The position numbers and the translations under genes were made by a program. Positions 44,079 through 52,128 of a DNA stretch of 64,000 nucleotides are shown here, in pieces. The notes beneath the pieces were generated by a model that ran no database searches, had not been told where the DNA came from, and saw only the letters and a list, made by a program, of their open reading frames with translations. The stretch spans positions 248,001 through 312,000 of the forward strand of contig JACKLJ010000001.1 of assembly GCA_024235955.1 (NCBI GenBank), written 5' to 3'. This stretch comes from Burkholderiaceae bacterium. Lineage in GTDB: Bacteria > Pseudomonadota > Gammaproteobacteria > Burkholderiales > Burkholderiaceae_C. Positions within the stretch are counted from its first letter, which is position 1, and every line of letters begins with the position of its first letter.

Positions 44079-45536
44079 CATCTCATCGACGGCAAGCCGG
44101 TCGCCGGCACGTCCTACTTCGAAACCGTGAACCCCGCCACGCAAGGCGTGCTGGCCGAGGTGGCCGCCGGCGGCGAGGCGGAAGTGAACGCAGCCGTGGC
44201 CGCCGCGAAAGAAGCCTTTCCCAAGTGGGCCGGCCTGCCCGCCACCGAGCGCGCCAAGAAGATCCGCGCGCTGGGCGATCTGATCGCCAAACACGTGCCC
44301 GAAATCGCCGCCACCGAGACCGACGACACCGGCCAGGTGATCGCCCAGACCGGCAAGCAGCTGGTGCCGCGCGCGGCCGACAACTTCTACTACTTCGCCG
44401 AGATGTGCACCCGCGTTGACGGCCACACCTACCCCACGCCCACGCACCTGAACTACACCCTGTTCCACCCGGTGGGCGTGTGCGCGCTGATCAGCCCGTG
44501 GAACGTGCCCTTCATGACGGCCACCTGGAAGGTCGCGCCCTGCCTGGCCTTCGGCAACACGGCGGTGCTGAAGATGAGCGAGCTGAGCCCGCTCACGGCC
44601 GCGCGCCTGGGCGAGCTGGCGCTGGAGGCCGGCATCCCCGCCGGCGTGCTGAACCTGGTGCACGGCATGGGCAAAGAGGCCGGCGAGCCGCTGTGCGCGC
44701 ACCCCGACGTGCGCGCGATCAGCTTCACCGGCAGCACCGCCACCGGCAACCGCATCGTCAAGACCGCCGGGCTGAAGAAGTTCAGCATGGAGCTGGGCGG
44801 CAAGAGCCCGTTCGTGATCTTCGACGACGCCGATCTGGACCGCGCGCTGGATGCGGCGGTGTTCATGATCTTCTCCAACAACGGCGAGCGTTGCACCGCC
44901 GGCAGCCGCATCCTGGTGCAGCAAAGCATCTATGCCGACTTCGTGGCCAGGTTCACCGAGCGTGCCAGGAAGATCGTGGTGGGCGACCCGCAGGACGAGA
45001 AGACCACCATCGGCCCCATGGTCAGCAGGAACCACCTGGCCAAGGTGCGCAGCTACATCGAGCTGGGGCCCAAGGAAGGCGCGCAGATGCTGTGCGGCGG
45101 CATCGACCGCCCAAGCTACGCCCCCGAGCTGCCGGCGCGGGTGAAGGACGGCAACTACGTCTGGCCCACGGTGTTCGCCGACGTGGACAACCGCATGAAG
45201 ATCGCGCAGGAAGAGATCTTCGGCCCCGTGGCCTGCCTGATCCCGTTCAGGGACGAGGCCGATGCCATTCGCATCGCCAACGACATCCAGTACGGCCTGT
45301 CGAGCTACGTGTGGAGCGAGAACATCGGCCGCGCCCACCGCGTGGCCGCCGCCATCGAGGCCGGCATGTGCTTCGTCAACAGCCAGAACGTGCGCGATCT
45401 GCGCCAGCCCTTCGGCGGCACCAAGGCCAGCGGCACCGGGCGCGAAGGCGGCACCTGGAGCTACGAGGTGTTCCTGGAGCCCAAGAACGTGGCGGTGTCG
45501 ATGGGCTCGCACCACATTCCGCACTGGGGCGTGTGA
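44067..45536 (+). CDS. hpaE: 5-carboxymethyl-2-hydroxymuconate semialdehyde dehydrogenase
   Basis: HpaE oxidises the ring-cleavage aldehyde with NAD to 5-carboxymethyl-2-hydroxymuconate. The 489-residue aldehyde dehydrogenase has the NAD-binding GSTATGN motif, catalytic Glu in FSMELGGKSP, catalytic Cys in NNGERCTAGSR and the C-terminal RQPFGGTKASGTGREGG. The start lies within a short dispersed repeat, and no clear Shine-Dalgarno sequence precedes it, so translation may depend on the upstream gene. Confidence 0.95.
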   Translation: MKIDHLIDGKPVAGTSYFETVNPATQGVLAEVAAGGEAEVNAAVAAAKEAFPKWAGLPATERAKKIRALGDLIAKHVPEIAATETDDTGQVIAQTGKQLVPRAADNFYYFAEMCTRVDGHTYPTPTHLNYTLFHPVGVCALISPWNVPFMTATWKVAPCLAFGNTAVLKMSELSPLTAARLGELALEAGIPAGVLNLVHGMGKEAGEPLCAHPDVRAISFTGSTATGNRIVKTAGLKKFSMELGGKSPFVIFDDADLDRALDAAVFMIFSNNGERCTAGSRILVQQSIYADFVARFTERARKIVVGDPQDEKTTIGPMVSRNHLAKVRSYIELGPKEGAQMLCGGIDRPSYAPELPARVKDGNYVWPTVFADVDNRMKIAQEEIFGPVACLIPFRDEADAIRIANDIQYGLSSYVWSENIGRAHRVAAAIEAGMCFVNSQNVRDLRQPFGGTKASGTGREGGTWSYEVFLEPKNVAVSMGSHHIPHWGV

Positions 45537-45607
45537 GGTGAAGCACCCTTGAGTCGCTTCGCGCCGCTTTTCTGGCTTTCAACCAACGATCAACTGAGGA
45601 GACACGC

Positions 45608-46591
45608 ATGACACCGTTGAACGGAACCCGCCGCCGCTGGCTGCAAGTGGGCGCGGCTGCGCTGGCGACGCCCTGGCTGGCCCGCGCGCAGGGTGTCTGG
45701 CCGTCCAGGCCGCTGCGCTGGGTGGTGCCGTTCCCGCCCGGGGGTACCACGGACTTCGTCACGCGGCTGGTGGCCACCGAACTGGGCAAGTCGCTCGGCC
45801 AGACGGTGGTGGTGGAGAACAAGCCCGGCGCCGGCACCGTGATCGGCGTGGACAACGTGGCCAAGTCGGCGCCCGACGGCTACAGCTTCGTCACCGTGGC
45901 CAACAGCTTCTGCGTCAACCAGACGCTGCTGAAGAAGCTGCCCTACGACACCGTGCACGACCTGCGGCCGGTGGCGCTGATGGGCCTGTCCGAGCACGTG
46001 CTGGCCACGCACCCCGGCAGCGGCCTGAAGCGCGTGGCCGACATCGTGGCGCAGGCCAAGGCAGGCAAGCCGCTCAGCTATGCGTCGTTCGGCCAGGGCA
46101 CCTCGGCGCATCTGGCGGGCGAGATGCTCAAGAGCGCGCTCGGCACGCCAGACATCGTGCACGTGCCCTACAAGGGCCAGGCGCCGGCGCTGGCCGACCT
46201 GCTGGGCGGCCAGGTGTCGATGATGTTCGGCAACTGGCCGGAGTTCCGCAGCCATGTCGCGTCGGGCAAGCTGGTGGCCATTGGCATGGCAACCGCAAAG
46301 CGCTCGGTGTATGCGCCGGACATTCCCACGCTGGCCGAGCAGGGCGCCAAGGTGGAATCGAATTCCTGGAACGGCATGCTGGCGCCCGCCGGCGTGTCCG
46401 ACGACGTGGTGGCGCGCGTGAACCGCGAGGTCAACGCCGCGCTCAAGGTGCCGCACGTGGCCGAGGCGCTGAAGAAAGGCGGCATCGCCGACCGCTCCGG
46501 CACCCCGGCGGAGTTCGGCGACTTCATCCGCAGCGAGATCGAACGCTACGCGGTGGTGATCCGCCAGGCCCACATCACGGCGGAAGGGTGA
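45608..46591 (+). CDS. Bug-family (tripartite tricarboxylate transporter) substrate-binding protein
   Basis: This 327-residue periplasmic protein has an N-terminal RRRW twin-arginine-like signal (TRRRWLQVGAAALATPWLARA). The fold signature of Bug proteins follows: LRWVVPFPPGGTTDFVTR, VVENKPGAGTVIGVDNVAKSAPDGY and HVPYKGQAPALADLLGGQV. Such proteins bind carboxylates or aromatic acids. No TctA/TctB membrane partners lie nearby, so it would need one encoded elsewhere or act in sensing. Its place between hpaE and hpaD suggests an hpa-pathway substrate. Confidence 0.9.
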   Translation: MTPLNGTRRRWLQVGAAALATPWLARAQGVWPSRPLRWVVPFPPGGTTDFVTRLVATELGKSLGQTVVVENKPGAGTVIGVDNVAKSAPDGYSFVTVANSFCVNQTLLKKLPYDTVHDLRPVALMGLSEHVLATHPGSGLKRVADIVAQAKAGKPLSYASFGQGTSAHLAGEMLKSALGTPDIVHVPYKGQAPALADLLGGQVSMMFGNWPEFRSHVASGKLVAIGMATAKRSVYAPDIPTLAEQGAKVESNSWNGMLAPAGVSDDVVARVNREVNAALKVPHVAEALKKGGIADRSGTPAEFGDFIRSEIERYAVVIRQAHITAEG

Positions 46592-46597
46592 AATGAA

Positions 46598-46817
46598 ACA
46601 CCCCCCTGAGTCGCCTTCGGCGCCTTCCCCCCTCTTGCTGCGCGAGGGGGGACAACGCCAGTGCCCGGTACAAGCCCGGGCACGGCGTTCACGCGCATGG
46701 CCTGCTCCGCGGCCTTTTGGGGGTGCCAGAACCGGCCTCGCACCCAGGTGTTCGCTCCGGGGCCGAGCGCAGCCGAGCACGGCATTCGCCGGCCTGGCCT
46801 GCTCCGCGGCGTTTCGG
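46598..46817 (+). repeat. long hairpin-bearing dispersed repeat, copy R2 (head portion)
   Basis: It matches the head of R1 and R3: ACACCCCCCTGAGTCGC, a CCCCCCTC/GAGGGGGG hairpin, then the 13-bp stem at 46655-46688 around TACAAGC. Bases on both sides of that stem differ from R1 in a compensatory way. Two GGCCTGCTCCGCGGC motifs follow. It fills the 253-bp gap before hpaD, and no gene is seen in it. Confidence 0.85.
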
Positions 46818-46844
46818 TTCGATTTCTGAGACAGGAGGCAAACC

Positions 46845-47768
46845 ATGGGACAACTGGCCCTGGCCGCCAAGATCACCCACGTGCCCAGCATGTACCTGAG
46901 CGAGCTGCCGGGCGACCGGCACGGCACGCGGCGGGATGCGATCGACGGCCATCGGGAAATCGGCCGCCGCTGCCGCGAGCTGGGCGTGGACACCATCGTG
47001 GTGTTCGACACCCACTGGCTGGTGAACGCCAACTACCACCTCAACTGCGCGCCGCACTGGCAGGGCGTGTACACCAGCAACGAGCTGCCGCACTTCATCA
47101 GCAACATGGGCTACGACTGCCCGGGCAACCCGGAGCTCGGCCGTCTGCTGGCCCAGGTGTGCAACGAGCACGGTGTGGAAACGCTGGCGCACGACCGCAC
47201 CACGCTGGCGCCCGAGTACGGCACGCTGGTGCCCATGCGCTACATGAACCAGGACGGCCACTTCAAGGCCATCTGCGTCTCGGCCCTGTGCACCAGCCAT
47301 TACCTGAACGACAGCGCCCGCCTCGGCTGGGCCATGCGCGAGGCGGTGGAGAAGCACTACGATGGCAAGGTGGCCTTCTTCGCCAGCGGTTCGCTGAGCC
47401 ACCGCTTTGCGCAGAACGGACTGGCGCCAGAGTTCGCCTTCAAGGTCTGGAGCCCCTTTCTGGAGCGGCTGGACCACGACGTGGTCGGCATGTGGGAGCG
47501 CGGCGAATGGCAGGATTTCTGCGCCATGCTGCCGGAGTACGCCAGCAAGGGCCACGGCGAGGGCTTCATGCACGATACCGCGATGCTGCTGGGCGCGCTC
47601 GGCTGGTCGGCCTACGACGGCCAGGCCGAGGTGATCACGCCGTACTTCGGCGCCTCCGGCACCGGGCAGATCAATGCCATCTTCCCTGTCACGCCGCAGG
47701 ATGGTGCCGCCGTGCCGCAGGCCGAGGCCTCGCGCGCCAGCAGCTTCCGCGCCTTTCCTCGCCTCTGA
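46845..47768 (+). CDS. hpaD: 3,4-dihydroxyphenylacetate 2,3-dioxygenase (LigB-type extradiol)
   Basis: HpaD opens the ring of homoprotocatechuate next to its hydroxyl groups, giving 5-carboxymethyl-2-hydroxymuconate semialdehyde. The 307-residue protein belongs to the LigB-type extradiol family. It begins LALAAKITHVPSMYLSELPG and has VVFDTHWLVNANYHLNC, with the His residues expected for iron binding, and FASGSLSHRFAQNG. AGGAGG lies upstream of the ATG. The short Ala/Ser-rich C terminus is unremarkable. hpaF follows 7 bp later. Confidence 0.94.
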   Translation: MGQLALAAKITHVPSMYLSELPGDRHGTRRDAIDGHREIGRRCRELGVDTIVVFDTHWLVNANYHLNCAPHWQGVYTSNELPHFISNMGYDCPGNPELGRLLAQVCNEHGVETLAHDRTTLAPEYGTLVPMRYMNQDGHFKAICVSALCTSHYLNDSARLGWAMREAVEKHYDGKVAFFASGSLSHRFAQNGLAPEFAFKVWSPFLERLDHDVVGMWERGEWQDFCAMLPEYASKGHGEGFMHDTAMLLGALGWSAYDGQAEVITPYFGASGTGQINAIFPVTPQDGAAVPQAEASRASSFRAFPRL

Positions 47769-47775
47769 ACCCGTC

Positions 47776-48234
47776 ATGCCCCATCTCGTCGTTCTGTACA
47801 CCGGCAACCTGGATGCCGTGCTCGACATGCAGGCGCTTTGCCGCGAGCTGGCCGATGCCATGCTCACCGTGCGCGACGAGGAAGGCCGCCAGGTGTTTCC
47901 CACCGGCGGCACGCGCGTGCTGGCCTACCCGGCGCCGCACTTTGCCGTGGGCGATGGTGGCGCGGCCGGACGCGCGGCGGGCGCCGGCAAGACCGGCCTG
48001 GCCACCGGCGACCCGGGTGAGTACGGTTTCATGTACCTTCACCTGCGAATGGGTCGAGGGCGCTCCGATGCTACGCAAAAGAGAGCTGGCGACGCCGTCC
48101 TGGCGGCGGCCAGAGCCCGGTTGAACCCTGTGATGGCGACCCGCCACATCGGCCTCACGGTGCAGGTGGACGTGGGCGCCGAGGTGTTCGATGCCAAGCA
48201 CAGCACCCTTCATCCCCTTTTTCAGAAGACCTGA
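47776..48234 (+). CDS. hpaF: 5-carboxymethyl-2-hydroxymuconate delta-isomerase
   Basis: HpaF isomerises 5-carboxymethyl-2-hydroxymuconate and belongs to the tautomerase superfamily. Pro2, exposed after Met removal, is the expected catalytic base (MPHLVVLYTGNLD). The 152-residue length is somewhat above the ~126 of E. coli HpaF; extra Gly/Ala residues (VGDGGAAGRAAGAGKTGLATGD) lie in the middle. The region FMYLHLRMGRGRS and the end HSTLHPLF match the family. It sits between hpaD and hpaH with gaps of 7 and 3 bp. Confidence 0.9.
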   Translation: MPHLVVLYTGNLDAVLDMQALCRELADAMLTVRDEEGRQVFPTGGTRVLAYPAPHFAVGDGGAAGRAAGAGKTGLATGDPGEYGFMYLHLRMGRGRSDATQKRAGDAVLAAARARLNPVMATRHIGLTVQVDVGAEVFDAKHSTLHPLFQKT

Positions 48235-48237
48235 CCG

Positions 48238-49053
48238 ATGCTGAACCCTGAAGAGATCCAGCAGCTCGCCGACGAGCTGCACCAGAGCGAAGCCAGCCGC
48301 CAGCCGGTGGAGCATTTCTCGAAGCGCTTTCCCGGCATGAACGTCGAGGACGGCTACCGCATCGGCCGTGCCTGGGTGGCGCGTCAGCTGGCCGAAGGGC
48401 GGCGTGTGATCGGCCACAAGATCGGTCTCACCAGCCGCGCCATGCAGCAGGCCAGCCAGATCGACGAGCCCGACTACGGCACGCTGCTCGACAGCATGCT
48501 GTTCACCTGCACGCCGGGCCAGGTGCTGGAGATCCCGGCCAGCCGCTTCATCGCGCCGCGCGTCGAGGTGGAGCTGGCCTTCGTCCTGAAATCCGGCTTG
48601 AAAGGGCCGGATGTCGGCGTGCAGCAGGTGCTGGATGCCACGGACTATGTGACGCCGGCGATCGAGATCATCGACGCCCGCATCGAACAGTTCGACCGCC
48701 ACACGCGGGTCATGCGCAAGGTCTACGACACCATCAGCGACAACGCCGCCAACGCCGGCATCGTGGTGGGCGCGGGCCGGGCCGATGCACGCGCCACAAA
48801 CCGGCCCTGGGTCGGCGCCATCCTGCGCCAGAACGGCGTGGTGGAGGAAACGGGTCTCGCCGCCGGCGTGCAGGGCGACCCGGCCATCGGCATCGCCTGG
48901 CTGGCCAACAAGCTGGCGCCCTGGGGCGAATCGCTGGAGGCGGGGCAGATCGTGCTGGCCGGCTCCTTCACCCGGCCGGTGGCGGCTAAAGTGGGCGACG
49001 TGTTCGAGGCGGACTACGGTCCGCTGGGTCAACTTCATTTTCGATTCGTGTGA
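48238..49053 (+). CDS. hpaH: 2-oxo-hept-4-ene-1,7-dioate hydratase
   Basis: HpaH adds water to 2-oxo-hept-4-ene-1,7-dioate, giving 4-hydroxy-2-oxoheptanedioate. The 271-residue protein has the family features GYRIGRAWVARQLAEGRRVIGHKIGLTSRAMQ, PDYGTLLDSM and RVEVELAFVLKSGLKGP, with metal-binding Glu residues, and TPAIEIIDARI. It is the penultimate step of the pathway, and hpaI starts 3 bp downstream. Confidence 0.94.
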   Translation: MLNPEEIQQLADELHQSEASRQPVEHFSKRFPGMNVEDGYRIGRAWVARQLAEGRRVIGHKIGLTSRAMQQASQIDEPDYGTLLDSMLFTCTPGQVLEIPASRFIAPRVEVELAFVLKSGLKGPDVGVQQVLDATDYVTPAIEIIDARIEQFDRHTRVMRKVYDTISDNAANAGIVVGAGRADARATNRPWVGAILRQNGVVEETGLAAGVQGDPAIGIAWLANKLAPWGESLEAGQIVLAGSFTRPVAAKVGDVFEADYGPLGQLHFRFV

Positions 49054-49056
49054 GCT

Positions 49057-49899
49057 ATGGCGATGCAAACCCCGGTGAACCTCTTCAAGCAGGCCCTGGC
49101 CGAAGGCCGCCCGCAAATCGGCCTGTGGATGGGCCTGGCCAACGCCTATGCGGCCGAGATCTGTGCCGGCGCGGGCTTCGACTGGTTGCTGATCGACGGT
49201 GAACATGCGCCCAACGGCCTGACCGACGTGCTGGCGCAGCTGCAGGCCGTGGCGGCCTACCCCGGCGTCAACCCGATCGCCCGCGTGCCCTTCGGCCATG
49301 GTGAGGCCGGGGCGGCGCTGATCAAGCAGTACCTCGACCTGGGCGTGCCGACGCTGCTGGTGCCCATGGTCGACACGCCCGAGCAGGCCGCCGCGCTGGT
49401 GCGCGCCACCCGCTACCCGCAGGACGACGATCAGGACGATCCGCAGCGCGGCATTCGCGGCATGGCCGGCGGACGTGCCTCGCGCTGGGGCCGCTACGCC
49501 GGCTACGGCAAGGAGGCCAACGAGCAGGTCTGCCTGCTGATCCAGGCCGAAACCGGGCTGGCCATGCGCAACCTCGACGCCCTGGCCGCCACGCCGGGCG
49601 TGCACGGCATCTTCATCGGCCCGGCGGACCTGTCGGCATCGATGGGGCACGTGGGCAACCCCGGCCATCCCGATGTGCAGCGGGCCATCGAGGATGGCAT
49701 TGCCCGCATCCGCAAGGCGGGCAAGGCCGCCGGCATCCTGACCACCGACGAGGCGCTGGCGCGCCACTACCTGGCGCTGGGGGCGCAGTTCGTGGCCGTG
49801 GGGCTGGACACGCAGATCCTGGCGCGCCAGACCGGCGCGCTGACAGCGCTGTTCAAGGGCACCGCCCCTGTGGCGGCGTCAAAAGCCAGCGTGTACTGA
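49057..49899 (+). CDS. hpaI: 4-hydroxy-2-oxoheptanedioate aldolase
   Basis: HpaI is a metal-dependent class II pyruvate aldolase that splits 4-hydroxy-2-oxoheptanedioate into pyruvate and succinate semialdehyde. The 280-residue protein has WLLIDGEHAPN (catalytic His), IARVPFGHG (substrate Arg), CLLIQAETGLAM (metal Glu) and FIGPADLSASMG (metal Asp). It ends the hpa set; its stop codon TGA is the boundary of a 161-bp repeat element. Confidence 0.95.
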   Translation: MAMQTPVNLFKQALAEGRPQIGLWMGLANAYAAEICAGAGFDWLLIDGEHAPNGLTDVLAQLQAVAAYPGVNPIARVPFGHGEAGAALIKQYLDLGVPTLLVPMVDTPEQAAALVRATRYPQDDDQDDPQRGIRGMAGGRASRWGRYAGYGKEANEQVCLLIQAETGLAMRNLDALAATPGVHGIFIGPADLSASMGHVGNPGHPDVQRAIEDGIARIRKAGKAAGILTTDEALARHYLALGAQFVAVGLDTQILARQTGALTALFKGTAPVAASKASVY

Positions 49900-50059
49900 G
49901 AAGGCGTGAACGAAGCCCACATGCCCGCCCTCACCGCGACAACGCACCCGCTCGGCTTTGCCAATGCTCGCCGTAACCTGAGCTACGTCTGCGCCTTGCG
50001 TCTTGATCGGCCGCGTTGTCGCGGCCCTTTCGGGCACGCGGGATTCATTCACACCTTCT
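49899..50059 (+). repeat. 161-bp terminal-inverted-repeat element, copy A
   Basis: It starts on the last base of the hpaI stop. The ends AGAAGGCGTGAACGAAGCCC and, inverted, AGAAGGTGTGAATGAATCCC pair. The similarity continues inward to a CGCGACAACGC shared by both arms, so the whole unit could fold into a long hairpin. Inner hairpin GGCCGCG-TTGT-CGCGGCC is at 50011-50028. Copy B at 51909 has the same length and about 80 percent identity. A 46-codon frame (49921-50061, MPALTATTHPLGFANARR...) is open in both copies but is probably not a gene. Confidence 0.88.
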
Positions 50060-50083
50060 GACCCATCCGCGAAAGGCTCAACC

Positions 50084-50872
50084 ATGCAACGCGACCCCGC
50101 TTCCGCCACCGTGCCGGTGCCCGCCGGCATGCACGCCGACGAATGGGCGGCACGCCAGCAGCTGGCGGCCTGCTACCGCATCTTCGCCATGCTCGGCTGG
50201 ACGGAGATGATCTACAACCACATCACGCTGCGCCTGCCGGCCAGCGTGAGCGGGGCCGAGAAGCACTTTCTCATCAACCCCTTCGGGCTGCACTACACCG
50301 AGGTCACGGCCAGCAACCTGGTCAAGGTGAATCTGGCCGGCGAGGTGCTCGACGGCTCGCGCCACCCCATCAACCCGGCCGGCTACGTGCTGCACAGCAC
50401 CATCCATGGCGGCATCGAGGGCGCGCACTGCGTGATGCACACGCACACCACGGCGGGCGTGGCGGTGGCGTCGCTGGCCTCGGGCCTGTCGCAGAGCAAT
50501 TTCTACAGCGCGCAGCTGCACGACATGGTGGCCTTCCACACCTTCGAGGGCATCACCATCCACGCCGAAGAGGGGCCGCGCGTGCTGGCCAGCATCGGCA
50601 ACAAGCAGGCCGTGATCCTGCGCAACCACGGCCTGCTGAGCTGGGGCCAGACGCTGCCCCAGGCCCTGGCGATCCTGTGGACGCTGCAGCGCGCCTGCGA
50701 GATCCAGCTGGCCACGCAAAGCATGGGCGAGCCGCTGCCGGTGCCGGAGCGCATCGCCGCCCAGTGCACGCGCGACGCGCTGCAGTTCGACCCGCGCCAC
50801 GGCGCCGGCCAGGACGTGTTCGACGCCCTGGTGCGGCAGGTCGACCGGATCGACGAAAGCTACAAAACTTGA
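50084..50872 (+). CDS. class II aldolase/adducin family protein (second copy)
   Basis: This 262-residue AraD/adducin-fold protein has zinc ligands in CVMHTHTTAGVAV and ILRNHGLLSWG, and substrate-fold motifs MIYNHITLRLP and FLINPFGLHYTEVTASNLVKV. It is a paralogue of the gene at 41025 but not closely similar. With the KPR-like reductase after it, it forms a two-gene unit bracketed by 161-bp elements. A role in processing a side product of aromatic degradation is possible but unproven. The end of the gene (YKT and stop) is supplied by a short dispersed repeat. Confidence 0.88.
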   Translation: MQRDPASATVPVPAGMHADEWAARQQLAACYRIFAMLGWTEMIYNHITLRLPASVSGAEKHFLINPFGLHYTEVTASNLVKVNLAGEVLDGSRHPINPAGYVLHSTIHGGIEGAHCVMHTHTTAGVAVASLASGLSQSNFYSAQLHDMVAFHTFEGITIHAEEGPRVLASIGNKQAVILRNHGLLSWGQTLPQALAILWTLQRACEIQLATQSMGEPLPVPERIAAQCTRDALQFDPRHGAGQDVFDALVRQVDRIDESYKT

Positions 50873-50921
50873 AGCTGCTTGCGCCCGCTGCGCAAGGGCT
50901 GGAGCCCTGAATGTTCAAGAA
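50860..50921 (+). repeat. short dispersed imperfect palindrome, copy 12, spanning a stop and a start codon
   Basis: CTACAAAACTTGAAGCTGCTTGCGCCCG, then CGCAAGGGCTGGAGCCC and TGAATGTTCAAG. The left arm encodes the last residues and stop of the aldolase gene. The right arm provides the ATG of the reductase gene, so the entire intergenic gap is repeat sequence. Confidence 0.9.
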
Positions 50922-51909
50922 AATCTGCATCTACGGCGCCGGTGCCATCGGCGGCTGGATCGGCGCCGGCCTGGCCGCCGACGGCCACGCCGTGAACGTG
51001 GTGGCGCGCGGCGCCACGCTGTCCGCGCTGCGCCAGCACGGGCTGCGCCTGCGCGAAGGCCAGGGCGCGGACGAACGCGAGCGCGCCTTCCCGGTCACCG
51101 CCACCGACCAGCCGGCCGAACTGGGCGTGCAGGACATCGTGGTGGTGGCCGTCAAGGCGCCGGCCATGGGCGAGGTGGCGCGCGCCATCGGCCCGCTGAT
51201 CGGCCCGCAGACGGTGGTGCTGACGGCCATGAATGGCGTGCCCTGGTGGTTTCTGCAGGGCTTTGGCGGCGCGCTGCAGGGGCGGGTGCTGGAATCGGTC
51301 GATCCGGGCGGCGCCATTGCGCGGGCGGTCCCGGCGGCCAGCGTGATCGGCTGCGTGGTACACGCCAGTTGCTCGGTGGACGAGCCGGGCGTGATCCGCC
51401 ACCGCAGCGGCCGCGGCCTGATCGTGGGCGAGCCGGCCGGCGGCAGCACGGCACGCGTGGAGGCGCTGGTGGCGCTGCTGCAGCATGCCGGTTTCGAGGT
51501 CACGCTGTCCGAGCAGATCCAGAAGGCCATCTGGTACAAGCTCTGGGGCAACATGACGGTGAACCCGGTCTGCGCCATGACCGGCGCGCCGTCGGACCGC
51601 GTGCTGGACGACGACCTGGTCCGCGGCTTCATCAGCGCCGTGATGCTGGAGGCGCGCGAGATCGGCGCGCGCATCGGCATCCCGATCGACCAGGAGCCCG
51701 AAGACCGCCACGCCGTGACGCGCAAGCTGGGGTCGTTCCGCCCCTCGATGCTGCAGGACGTGGAAGCCGGCCGCGCGGTGGAGATCGACGCACTGGTTGG
51801 CTCGGTGCGCGAGCTCGGCCAGCTCACCGGCGTAGCCACGCCCTTCACCGACGCGCTGCTGGGCCTGTCGCGGCTGCACGCCCGGGTACGAAGCCTCTAC
51901 CCGGCCTGA
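50911..51909 (+). CDS. 2-dehydropantoate 2-reductase family protein
   Basis: This 332-residue NADP-dependent reductase has the N-terminal Rossmann motif ICIYGAGAIGGWIGAGLA and the family segment IWYKLWGNMTVNPVCAMTGAP, with the catalytic Lys in QKAIWYKLWGN. Members reduce ketopantoate or related 2-keto acids. Its place in a degradation cluster suggests another keto acid, so I do not call it panE. The start codon lies in a dispersed repeat. The stop codon is the boundary of a 161-bp element. Confidence 0.88.
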   Translation: MFKKICIYGAGAIGGWIGAGLAADGHAVNVVARGATLSALRQHGLRLREGQGADERERAFPVTATDQPAELGVQDIVVVAVKAPAMGEVARAIGPLIGPQTVVLTAMNGVPWWFLQGFGGALQGRVLESVDPGGAIARAVPAASVIGCVVHASCSVDEPGVIRHRSGRGLIVGEPAGGSTARVEALVALLQHAGFEVTLSEQIQKAIWYKLWGNMTVNPVCAMTGAPSDRVLDDDLVRGFISAVMLEAREIGARIGIPIDQEPEDRHAVTRKLGSFRPSMLQDVEAGRAVEIDALVGSVRELGQLTGVATPFTDALLGLSRLHARVRSLYPA

Positions 51910-52069
51910 GAAGGTGTGAGCGAACCCCACATGCCCGCCCTGGTCGCCAAAGCGCACCCGCTCGGCGTTGCCAATGTTCCCCATGACACGAGCCACGTCT
52001 GCGCCTGGCGCCTTGATCGGGTGCGTTGTCGCGGCCCTTTCGGGCACGCGGGATTCCTTCACGCCTTCT
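51909..52069 (+). repeat. 161-bp terminal-inverted-repeat element, copy B
   Basis: Same length and placement as copy A: it starts on the last base of the reductase stop codon and ends CCTTCT followed by GA. The last 50 bases (from GCGTTGTCGCGGCCC) are nearly identical to copy A. The 46-codon frame (51931-52071) begins MPALVAKAHPLGVAN. Copies A and B are direct repeats around the aldolase-reductase pair. Confidence 0.88.
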
Positions 52070-52128
52070 GAGCTTGGCACGTCACCGATGGGTCAGCTTA
52101 GCGATGTGCCCACGGCGATGATCCACCC

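Noticed and set aside
49921..50061. 46-codon ORF inside repeat copy A (and its twin at 51931-52071)
   Set aside because: It is open in both copies but is embedded in a palindromic repeat, lacks a clear ribosome-binding site and has no start codon in copy C. Not called as a gene, though discussed as a finding.
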